Source: Zopfochytrium polystomum (lineage: Eukaryota; Chytridiomycota; Chytridiomycetes; Chytridiales; Chytridiaceae). Taken from it: DNA of 64,000 nt. The position numbers and the translations under genes were made by a program. Positions within the stretch are counted from its first letter, which is position 1. Every line of letters begins with the position of its first letter. The notes beneath the pieces were generated by a model. The model searched no databases. It was not told the DNA's origin and saw nothing but the letters and a program-made list of their open reading frames with translations. Shown piece after piece: positions 33,640-42,794 of this stretch. The DNA is taken from assembly GCA_025765615.1 (NCBI GenBank), contig JAIVFJ010000009.1, positions 558,001 to 622,000 on the forward strand, read 5' to 3'.

Positions 33640-34469
33640 TAGCCTAAACCATTGCAACCTGAAACCAATCCACCGAGCAACGCCGAAACGCTGAAAAAGG
33701 AAGACAAGGAAACGGCTATCTCGAGAGCGAAGAGACTTGTTGCTCTTTGGAAAGAGTTGATGAAAAGTAAAAAATTTTTAGGCGGACTTTGTGTCTCATC
33801 CACCCGCGTGGGCATGAATTGCGGCTCGGCTCGTGCGTGGATTTGGCACGGGCTGAGCCCTGAAGCAGAACAGACAGGGCCGACCCACCCACGACAAGAC
33901 AGGCAGGCGGGCAGACAGACACGCAGTGGAGTTGTTCCGCAAAGAGAGAGAGAGAGGGCGGGGCTGAGCACCCGCGCCCAAGGCCACCTCTCGGTACTCT
34001 GACTCCCCGCCTTCGCCCAACAACCGTCGAGGCGAAGCGAGCGCGGCTCAGCCCGCAATGTCTCGTCTCGTCTGGAACGCCCACACCGCTGTCTCCCGCA
34101 CAACAAATCATTGCTCCCAATTTGCCAAACGCTCAGCCCCCCGGCCAACCCCGAATTACACAACTAGTTCCCGTCTTCGATTCCTTTTGTACGTGCGCAT
34201 AAAGAAGAGGCTCCGCCGCATGTAGACCGGACCCGAGCGGATTGCGACCGGCCAGCTGCGTGATTGATGTGACTCTTTTTTTTTTTTTTTGATACGTTGT
34301 CCTAGGTATCTCGCCTCTATTTACCTCTGCATCGCATGCCACCACCAGAGTTTCGCTGCCACAATGGATGGCATGGGAAACACACGCACGTGTGACATTC
34401 GAAAATGGTCTCGCGAAGGTAAGGTTGCGAACGGAACGGTTCCGCCAAGCCATGGCACTCGACTGAAAC

Positions 34470-34500
<31 letters not shown>

Positions 34501-34998
34501 GCGGGTGGCATCAGTGATTCTGGTCGTCGAAAGGGACGGCTGAAAGTCAAAAGATTGCGAACATTCACCCACAGCGGTTAGAAAAGGCCGACCAGGTCAG
34601 TCGCGCCTCAACAGAACGTGACCCGTCGGCGGCCAAACTCCTTCCCGCCTTGCTCATACTCAATGAAGCTCAGCTTCCCTTCATTGAGCATTTAAACATG
34701 ATGTGCTCCTTATATCGAAAGGACTCACTCGCCAGCAGCGAACTAGGATATAAGCAATTTCGAAACCTACAGCCAGCGATTCCAATCACAAGTTGCCACG
34801 CTCAGCAACTCTGGTGGGCTGATATGTGATGAGAGCTGCGCTTTGTGGGTGGGGGCTGGTGACAAAGCGCAGGCATCCTCGCTTTTTCTTCGACCCGCCG
34901 AAGTGGAGCGTTAAGCCAAAAATGTTTCTTGCGCAACATCTCAATATTTTGTTTTCTTTTTTGGGACATCAAAAAATTTGTCCCTGTGATAAATGCAA
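33640..34998. other. Intergenic
   Basis: No supported gene. Poly-T at 34275-34290 and a poly-A run of about 30 at 34470-34498. Confidence 0.5.
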
Positions 34999-35070
34999 AG
35001 CAGCGTAGTGTAGTGGAAGCACGTTGGGCTCATAACCCAAAGGTCGAACGATCGAAACGTTCCGCTGCTA
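34999..35070 (+). tRNA. Initiator tRNA-Met (CAT)
   Basis: AGCAGCG pairs with CGCTGCT, giving the A1-U72 pair typical of eukaryotic initiators; the anticodon loop CTCATAA sits on TTGGG/CCCAA; the T loop ATCGAAA has the initiator form (A in place of T54). 72 nt with discriminator A. Confidence 0.92.
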
Positions 35071-35540
35071 ATCAGAGCACGTGGTCCTGAATGCGGTCTG
35101 GTAGTCCATTTCGTTTGATTGTCAGCAGATTTGGAATGGATACTCAGAGGCTGAAAGCGAAGCACGTGCGAGAGCAAAGCGACCTCGGAATTTTCGTAGA
35201 TCGAAATCATTCTTGCATAAAAAAAGGACCATCTTTCCCAGTGAGGCAAAAGCAGAGACAAGTGAGAAAAATGTAAGAGACCGACCATGATGTGCAAGCA
35301 AATGCCCCGATGCATTCCCCGAGACCATCCTCGTGCTTCTCTTGGGGGTTTCTTGTTCACTGGCGCCACAGAAAGTAGTGTGCGCATGATTCGTGCAGAT
35401 GCAGACACTTAAAAAAATTTTGTCTGAACAACCCCCATCTTGAAAAGGGCTGCATTGAAGCGGGTTTCCCCAAAGGTCCTCAGTTGTTGAAGGCAGAAAT
35501 GTCTTCGCGTTATATATTGTAAGGGAATATACTTAATCAA
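35071..35540. other. Spacer between tRNA-iMet and tRNA-Ser
   Basis: No supported gene. Confidence 0.5.
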
Positions 35541-35622
35541 GTCCTGTTGGCGGAGTGGTTAACGCGGTGCCCTGCTAAGGCATTTCCCTTTGGGAGCGCA
35601 GGTTCGAATCCTGTGCAGGACG
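35541..35622 (+). tRNA. tRNA-Ser (GCT)
   Basis: Acceptor GTCCTGT/GCAGGAC; anticodon loop CTGCTAA (GCT); a long class-II variable arm (TTCCCTTTGGGAG); T arm CAGGTTCGAATCCTG. 82 nt. Confidence 0.94.
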
Positions 35623-35868
35623 CTATGACTGTGATGTGATACCTTGAGCTGACACTCATTTCTTTACATTTCCTTCAGCTTTGTGCCGGCGCGGATTTTT
35701 CGTGAATCTCAATCCTTGAAGGGAAACATGGCCAAAAAATCTCCTTATTTATTCATTGGAGCGTCTGGAGACGAAATTCCCTTCAACCTCTGCGCGTCGT
35801 GTCGCGCGCGTCATTTCATCCAAACAACGACGCAAACATCACATCCAGACCTGTTTTTTTTTTTTTCC

Positions 35869-38133
35869 TCAGTCGCACTGGGGGATCGTCACGCCGTCCT
35901 TGAGCCTCAAGTCCTTGTCAAACAACCCCCAGCTGGCCTCGCGCACGCTGTACGCCTCCTTCCACGGGCAGTCGAACGCCTCGAACCAAAAGTACCGTAT
36001 CCCCGCCCGGTTCGCGGGGCACACCCACAAGTTCAGAAACGCGTTCATGTTCTCCACCGTCGGCACGCTCGCCTGGTAGCTCTCGTTCACGGGCGCCGTC
36101 GGCCACCCGATCTCGCTGATCATCGCCGATTTCCCCGTCTGGTTCGCCAGCCAGTTTAACCCCGTGCCGGGAGAGTTTAGCGACTTGATCGCAAAGTCCC
36201 ATCCGGCGGTGGGGAGCACCCCCGCGAAAAACGGGTGCACGTTCCCCCACGCTTCGTCCGAGTGCGACAGGATCGTCGGGTACGTCGACCAGCTGTCCGC
36301 CACGTCCGTCGTCACAACCGATATGTGCCCGTACCCGTTCTCCCGCAGCCACCCGCGCGTCTTGTCGATCTCCTTGCCCAAGAACGCGACGGCCTGCGGC
36401 CCTTTGTCCGCCGCGCGCAGCAGCACCTCGTTCCCGACGCTGATGTACGAGATGTTCGCGCCGCCGTACTTTGCAACCACGCGGTACAGCTCCCGCCGCT
36501 GCCGGCTGATCATCGCCACGTCGTTGTCCTCCCACAGCGTCAGCACCACGGACAGGTTCGCGTTCAGCAGCCGCACCGCGTTGAGCGTAAAGTCCGCGAC
36601 GAGGCAGTCCATCCCGTACAGCCGGATCCGCGTGGTTAGTTGCGACATGAGTTTGACGTGGTTGAGAACGTCTTGTTGGGTGATGTAGCAGCCTTGGTCG
36701 TATTGCCCGCCAAAGGGCGGCGTGTAGTCGAGCCCGTAGAGTGACTTGTGGAGGTCCGGGTTCGGGGAGAGGGTCAGGTCCAGCGGCTTTTGGAGCGTGG
36801 AGGATGTGTGGGTGGAGTAGCGGATGAAGTAGACTGTCAGGGTGCCCGACTGAGGAGGTGGGTTAGTGCTTCGTTGGATAATGGTCGCTGCAAGTGCAAG
36901 GAAGTCAGGTTGGATCGGGGGGGACTCACCAGGGCTGCCAGAGTGATGAACGCGAGAAGAATGAAAAACACGCGGCCGTTCTTTGCTGTTTTTTGCGATG
37001 GAGAACAGGAGGTCAACGCTCTTTTTGTCGGGGGGCCGGAGTTTCAACCGCGCATTTTTTTTTCGCTCACCAGTCCGCAGCCGGTCCATTTCCTCCCTCC
37101 GCCGCCGCAGACGCGGCGACGACACCTCCGCGTCGAACGCCTTTGCCGGCTTTCCCTTCCCATCGCCTTCCTCCCCCCACGCGCCGACATCATCGTCCTC
37201 GTCCGACTCGGAGTCCGGCATCGCAAACGACGAATGCGACACGTAGCTCCGCAGCATCGGCCTCCCACCGTTGCCGCCGCCGCCGCCGCCCAGCCACGAC
37301 GACGTCTGCACCGACTCGCTAGGCGAGACGGCCCGCGCCGCGTCCCCGAACAACAACGACCCGGGGCTCGCTCGGCCCCCTACTGCAGACAGGGACACCG
37401 CGACGCTGCCGCCTCGCGCGTGCTGATGATGCTGATAATGATGATGCTGGGAGCGCGCGGACTCGGTGCGCGAGACGGACCAGCCCGCTGCCGCCGCCGC
37501 CGCCGCGGGGGACCCGGCGGACGCCGCCGGGGTGCAGCCGGACGTGCTGCCGTACCGTCGCACGCCAATGAACAACGACGAAGGCGACGACGACGAGGAC
37601 GCCGACGAAGCCGACGACCCGCGTCGCGTCCGCGGTTGCGGGGTCGACGCGCCGCCGCCGCTGGGCAGGACTGGAGACGACGACGACGACAGGGAAGACG
37701 ACGACCCTCCCGCGTGGGATGCCGACGTCAGCCAGTGGTACGCGCTGGCCGACTTCGACAGCGCCCCCGCGTCGGAGCCGCGGCGCGAGTGGAGCGGCGG
37801 GGTCGCGCTTCCGGCGCCATTGAGGTTGTTGGTGTTGGTGCGGTCGTTGTGGTGGTGGTGATGCACGACGCCGACGGCGGCGGCCTTGGAGGAGGCACTG
37901 CTGCTGGGGGTGGTGGAGGCGGAGGTTGCGTGCGAGGAGGAGGCGGAGAGGGTGGGAGCGGGCGGGGTCCCACTGGCGGCGGCGGGGGTGGACGAGCGGC
38001 GGTGCGAAGAAGACGCGGGGCCCCCGTCGCTGGGGTCGCCGCTGGTGGAGTCGGCGGACGACGACGGAGAGGGAGCTGGTGTTGAGTCGTCGGGGGATGG
38101 GAGCGGGGTGTTGGGAGTGCTGGATGGCGGCAT
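35869..38133 (-). CDS. Membrane-anchored GH17 beta-1,3-glucanase-type enzyme
   Basis: Three exons, 38133-37071, 36985-36930 (56 nt) and 36849-35869; phases agree; 699 aa. The first 350 residues are a Ser/Ala/Pro/His-rich disordered region with an acidic patch. The small middle exon encodes KNGRVFFILLAFITLAAL, completing a membrane helix (about 360-382) with SGTLTVYFI, so the protein is a type II anchored enzyme. The C-terminal domain (about 400-699) is GH17: KSLYGLDYTPPFGG, RIRLYGMDC, ISVGNEVLLRAA with the acid/base Glu514, and SEIGWPTAP with the nucleophile Glu619. The likely role is cell-wall beta-1,3-glucan hydrolysis or remodelling at the surface. Read without splicing, the helix is lost. 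Confidence 0.88.
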   Translation of the reverse strand: MPPSSTPNTPLPSPDDSTPAPSPSSSADSTSGDPSDGGPASSSHRRSSTPAAASGTPPAPTLSASSSHATSASTTPSSSASSKAAAVGVVHHHHHNDRTNTNNLNGAGSATPPLHSRRGSDAGALSKSASAYHWLTSASHAGGSSSSLSSSSSPVLPSGGGASTPQPRTRRGSSASSASSSSSPSSLFIGVRRYGSTSGCTPAASAGSPAAAAAAAGWSVSRTESARSQHHHYQHHQHARGGSVAVSLSAVGGRASPGSLLFGDAARAVSPSESVQTSSWLGGGGGGNGGRPMLRSYVSHSSFAMPDSESDEDDDVGAWGEEGDGKGKPAKAFDAEVSSPRLRRRREEMDRLRTGERKKNARLKLRPPDKKSVDLLFSIAKNSKERPRVFHSSRVHHSGSPGESPPIQPDFLALAATIIQRSTNPPPQSGTLTVYFIRYSTHTSSTLQKPLDLTLSPNPDLHKSLYGLDYTPPFGGQYDQGCYITQQDVLNHVKLMSQLTTRIRLYGMDCLVADFTLNAVRLLNANLSVVLTLWEDNDVAMISRQRRELYRVVAKYGGANISYISVGNEVLLRAADKGPQAVAFLGKEIDKTRGWLRENGYGHISVVTTDVADSWSTYPTILSHSDEAWGNVHPFFAGVLPTAGWDFAIKSLNSPGTGLNWLANQTGKSAMISEIGWPTAPVNESYQASVPTVENMNAFLNLWVCPANRAGIRYFWFEAFDCPWKEAYSVREASWGLFDKDLRLKDGVTIPQCD

Positions 38134-38237
38134 TAGTAGTAAGAAGGGTGCGGAGGGGAGGGGCGAGTAGTAGTAGTAGTGTAGTGTGTGACTCCTTTTG
38201 CGAGCAGCAGCAGCAGCAGGAGTTTTTTCTTTTCTTT

Positions 38238-38307
38238 CTCGTTCCTTTCTTCTTCTTCTTCTTCTTCTTCTTCTTCTTCTTCTTCTTCTGCTTCTTCTTC
38301 TTCTTTA
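38238..38307. repeat. (TTC)n microsatellite
   Basis: About 20 TTC/CTT units in the leader of the GH17 gene. Confidence 0.9.
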
Positions 38308-38421
38308 GCAAGCCCCGACGCGCCGCGTGGCGTGCATGAGAGATCGATAAGCCTCAATCTGCAGTCTCTCTCTCTCTGTCTCTGTCTCTCTCTCTCAGTT
38401 GTTTACTTGTTCTTTCATTCT

Positions 38422-38504
<83 letters not shown>
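38422..38504. repeat. (CTGT)n microsatellite
   Basis: About 20 tetranucleotide units with one variant unit near 38487. Confidence 0.95.
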
Positions 38505-38691
38505 TTCCCTGTGCGTGCATTGATCGTCGCTGCTGTCTCCGTGTGTGTCTGTCCCCCGCTCCTTCCCCTCCCTTTTTTTTCGCGCGTCATCTCCAATCAA
38601 TCAGCTAATGCGCGGGGGCTTGGTTTCTCTGAAATGGGGCTGGGTTCGTTCGCTCTCGGCTGCATGTGGGGCTGACTGGGTGGTTGGCTGA

Positions 38692-38745
<54 letters not shown>
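38692..38745. repeat. (GT)n microsatellite
   Basis: About 25 GT units followed by a degenerate GT/GC tail. Confidence 0.95.
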
Positions 38746-38747
<2 letters not shown>

Positions 38748-39532
38748 TGTGTGTATCTGTGTGCGCGTGTGAGCGTAGCTTGTGTCGAGACGCATCGGGT
38801 GAATTCACCCGACCGCGACGACTCAAAACGTGCGTCCGCCTCCCCCGCGCGTGCGAAACGCGCAGGTCAGAGAGGGTGTGGCTGGCTGGCTGGCAGGCCC
38901 ACCAAGCAACCTTCTGTCTTTCCGTCCATCTCGTGCTTTCTTTCGTGTCGGTCACCCCCCTCACGTCGAAGCGCGATCGCTATCTTCTCTCTCCGTCTCC
39001 ACGCCCAGCCATGGTTTTTTTTTTTTGCACTGTTGTCCGTCCCCGCTCTCCTCCGCGATATTCGATACCTGGTTGGGTTTGCTTGCAGGGCTGGCACTGT
39101 GGCTGACTTGCTCTCTACTTCTGTCTGTCTGTTTGTCTGTCTGTATGGGTGGACTGTATGCGCTTCAGCGCAGGGGTGACGATCTATGACGACAAAATGA
39201 CGGATGGCCGGGGGGAAGGCACCACACGGTTCGCAAAGCAGCTTTAAAGAGAAGGGTCAGGCCACTGTGCCACACTTGTGCCACACTTTTTCACGTGCAT
39301 AACCCAATTGAAAACACAAGGTGTGATCACTTACCCCCTTCCCCAACGCCCGGCTCCATCCGTTCGACCACATTGCGAGGTGTGTATTTACCTTCCTGAC
39401 CTTCTTGTACGTAATTGACACCCCGACCCACCCACCCTCGGCTCGGCTCGACTAAATGGACCACATGACCTGCGGCACGGGCTTGGGATTCGCCGAAACG
39501 ACGCCACCCAAACCTCCCTCACCAACCCCCTT
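38746..39532. other. Intergenic
   Basis: No supported gene; shorter TCTG and T-rich tracts. Confidence 0.5.
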
Positions 39533-40619
39533 TCACAGTTTCGCCGCAGCCCCCATCACGCCCGTCCGCAAAAGCGGCACGGCCTCCCGGTACATCTCCT
39601 CCTTCAACCCCCGAATTGCGATCCCGGCCCTCGCCTTGGGCGCCACCTTGCGCGCCAGCGCTTTCGCGCCCGCAATCGTCTCCGCGCTACCCGTGTGCGC
39701 CTCGTCCACGAACCCGCCTTTGATCGCTTCGGCCTTTTTTTTGGGGGGGGGTCGCAAAAAAAATAACAATAAAAAAGGAAATCAATGATGGTTGTTGTAC
39801 AAGGGGGAAAAGGGTTTGGTTTTTTTTTTTTTATTACCGCCGAGAACCGTTCTCCGAGCAGAATCATCCGCGTGAGGTACGCCGGGGACGAAACTTTGGC
39901 TCGGATGAGCGACATCAGGGACGCCGGGATCGCCATCTTGAGGTCGATCTCGTTCATGCAGATGAACCCGCGGTCGGCGCGCATCACGCGAAAGTCGTGC
40001 GCGAGCGCCAGGAGGCAGCCACCGGCGAAGGCGTGGCCGGATACGGCTGCCGGGCGATGCGGTTGATACGGGCGGCGCGGGGTGGGGGAGGGGGAGGGAG
40101 GGGCGTCAGAGTTAGACGGAGTGTTCAGTGGAATAGAGCCATGAGGGAGTTGATAGTTGCCTGCGACGGTCGGGATGCGGAAGGACACGATCCGGCCAAG
40201 AAGCTGCGACGCCTCGCTGAGGAGCGTTTTGCCCAGACAGGGTGAGACGCCAAATCGTCGGAAACGCATCAGAGTTCTCACATCAAGTATTGCCCCGAGA
40301 TCAACGAAAGATCCAAACCGTTGCTAAAGTACTGCCTCGCAAACAAGAGGAAAGAGTTAAACCTCACTATGAGCACCATCGGCCTCGCCCGCCCGTGAAG
40401 ACGGTGTCTTACCTTGGACGCAGGGTCCACGACGGTGACCAGCGCCGCGTCCTCGGCGTCGCCGGCGTCCTCGACCGTCTTTTCGATGTAGTCCAGCGCG
40501 GCGTTGAAGCCGTCCAGGAACGCCCGCGTGAAGCGGTTCTCGCCGTCCAGGAGCGCCACGACGAACAGCGGGCCGTCGCGGGTCAGGACCACCGATGTCG
40601 AACTTGTCAGGCCGGGCAT
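39533..40619 (-). CDS. Peroxisomal enoyl-CoA hydratase/isomerase family protein
   Basis: Five exons: 40619-40413, 40331-40282, 40216-40161, 40046-39838, 39733-39533; all phases agree; 240 aa. Intron 3 uses a GC donor (GCAG|GCAACT), the other introns GT-AG. Crotonase-fold motifs: YFSNGLDLSLI (oxyanion hole), PTVAAVSGHAFAGGCLLALA, HDFRVMRADRGFICMNEIDL and GERFSAAEAIKGGFVDEA. It closely resembles the delta3,delta2-enoyl-CoA isomerase branch, with NEIDL near the catalytic glutamate. The C-terminal tripeptide AKL is a PTS1 signal, so it acts in peroxisomal beta-oxidation of unsaturated fatty acids. Isomerase versus hydratase activity cannot be settled by eye. Confidence 0.88.
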
Positions 40620-41011
40620 GGTGGCGTCGGTGGCCCGAAATCAATGTGAGATTTTTCTCGTTTTCTCAATCCCATCCCCCGCCTGCAGACAAAATACATT
40701 CGTTGGCGGGGTGGTATCGAATCATGATCATCAAAAGAACCTTCGACTCGCAAACCTTCTCCTTGTCGGTTGAAACCCAAAGCTTTGCGTGCGCAAGCTG
40801 GCGAAAAAGGTGAAAAAAGGAGCAGGCGTTGCCCGGCGCTCGAGAAGTTGTGGGCGTGAGCTCAGGGAGCGCAACGCCTGGCTGCAACGCTGCTTGCGAG
40901 GGAGCTGAGGTTGTGGGATTGTCAGACCCAAAAACCCATCGTCGAACTTGTCAGTGTGAGGCGTGGCTGATCCATTCTCGAGATTTTTTTTTTCCACTTT
41001 TCGCTGCGACG

Positions 41012-42439
41012 ATGAAGCGGCTGGTGGCGTACGACCGCAGCGATGACGACGACGACGACGAGGACGCCAACGGCGGGCCTGGCCGAGCCGCGAGGGGCGC
41101 GGCGAGGGCGGCAGCACCCGCAGCAGCATCGGTCGGCGGCGGGATCGAACGGATGCGGGGCGCTGGCGCGTTGCGGGAAAAGGGTGCGTTCGGGATGCCG
41201 GCACTTCGTCCTCTAACCCCCCGCACGCGCTCGCAGCAGCAGGCTCCCCGCAATCCAGCGCCCCTACGTCGACTCGGTCCGATCCGTCGTCGCGCGCAAA
41301 GAAGGTCAAGAAAGAGCGGTAGGTGTGGAGCGGGACTTTTGGAGGGTGGCGGTTCCTTACACAATACGGTTTTCAACGTCAGTGGCACCGGCAAGCTACC
41401 CGCGCCTGTTCTCCCCGATGGACTGCGCGACCGGTACAAGGAGAAGGGTGAGGTGGTTGGCACCAAGTAATCTGCGAACGAACTTTTTTGTTTTTTTATT
41501 TCTTTTTTTTCCCTCACAGTGGAGGCGAAGCTCCACGCATCGTCGGGACATCCCGTCACGTTCGTCCCTGGGAACTGGTCGACCGTGGTTTTTGTGGCTG
41601 GTAAACTACCCGATGCCCCCACAGCAGGGAAATAGTCGCTCCCGCTCATTTCCTAGGTTTTGTTTCGAACCCACCTTTTTCTTTGTAAAAATCATCATGG
41701 AGTCAGGTGTTCCGACGAATTCTCCGCGCTCGTGCAGGAAGTCTTGACCGAAGCGACCCGCCTTGTTCCGTCGCTTACGCCTGTCGCGCCGGGCGGCGGC
41801 GGTCTTCACATCAGTCTGTCAAGGACGATTTTCTTGAAGGCATTTCACGTCGACAAGTTTAACGACGCGTTGAAGGAGGGCGTCGTTGACTGCAAGAGGT
41901 GATGGCCCCGAGGGGAGGAATGAAGAGCGGTGGAAAACGGCTGACGAGCCAAGGCAGGTTTTCGATTTCGTTCACGCGATTGAGCTGTTACGTGAACGAC
42001 GACGGAACGAGATCGTTCTTGAGCTTTGACGTGGGCGCTGGTCACGCTGACGTAGGTTTGATTAGATTCCGCCTTTTTGCCCTGCCTCTTAATAACTTTT
42101 GATGCCCAGCTGGCATCGGCTCTGTCGCGCGTCGACGCTGCTGTCAAGAAACTCGATCAACCCACATTCTATGAGGTAAGCGACTTGGTCGTCTTGAGGC
42201 ATCAGGGGTGCTTGCAAATGTCCTGCCGAAGTGACTTGGACCCCGTACCCCTCAACACAAAGGACCCCAAGTTCCACGCGAGCGTCGGCTGGGCGCCGGA
42301 CAAGGCGGCCCTGGACGACCGGATCGCCGACGAGCTCGACGTCAAATTCGCGCGCCGCCTGTCCGAGTTTTCGTTCTACGTCACCGAGGTCGTTTGCCGG
42401 ACCATGAACAGGGATTTCAAGTTTCCGTTGCGTGCGTGA
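41012..42439 (+). CDS. USB1: U6 snRNA phosphodiesterase USB1 (Mpn1)
   Basis: Eight exons: 41012-41183, 41237-41318, 41383-41447, 41520-41600, 41703-41898, 41958-42051, 42110-42175, 42263-42439; phases agree; 310 aa. The acceptor before exon 5 (ATGGAG at 41702) is the least certain. An acidic N-terminus (DRSDDDDDDEDA) and a basic patch (KKVKKER) precede the 2H phosphoesterase fold. The two catalytic HxS motifs are HISLS (His169, Ser171) and HASVG (His257, Ser259). USB1 trims the oligo-U tail of U6 snRNA and leaves a 2',3'-cyclic phosphate end, protecting U6 for splicing; it is nuclear. The length fits fungal homologues. Confidence 0.92.
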
Positions 42440-42794
42440 TGTTTGTGGGAATGTGGGTGGGAGCCGGTGGCGCGGAAGTATTTTCAGCTTAACACTGTTC
42501 GCGATGTTTTGCACCGACAATTGGGGGGCTGTGTGTGTGACAGCGCGGGATGACTGCTCCTCCACCCTTACCCTCCTCCTCCTCCTCCTTCCCTTCCCCT
42601 CCTGTCCGAGCGATGCCTGCCATCCATCGTTAGGCGGCGTCTTTCGTCGTGGGGTCAGGCCCGGCCAGCTCGATCGATCGATCGTGGTCGGTGGCACCCC
42701 ACCATTCAGCCCGATCCCAATGAAAAAGTTTTTTTCGACGGATGTGCGAAGTTGGGACCGGAAATCGGTTTGTTTACACTTTTTGTTGCAAAAG

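Noticed and set aside
34941..35408. A 155-codon minus-strand frame
   Set aside because: It covers the initiator tRNA antisense and has no domain; a chance frame.
36748..38085. A 445-codon plus-strand frame opposite the GH17 gene
   Set aside because: Arg/Gly-rich antisense shadow of a GC-rich coding exon.
38422..38504. CTGT and GT arrays considered as CRISPR-like repeats
   Set aside because: Simple microsatellites with no spacers; the genome is eukaryotic.
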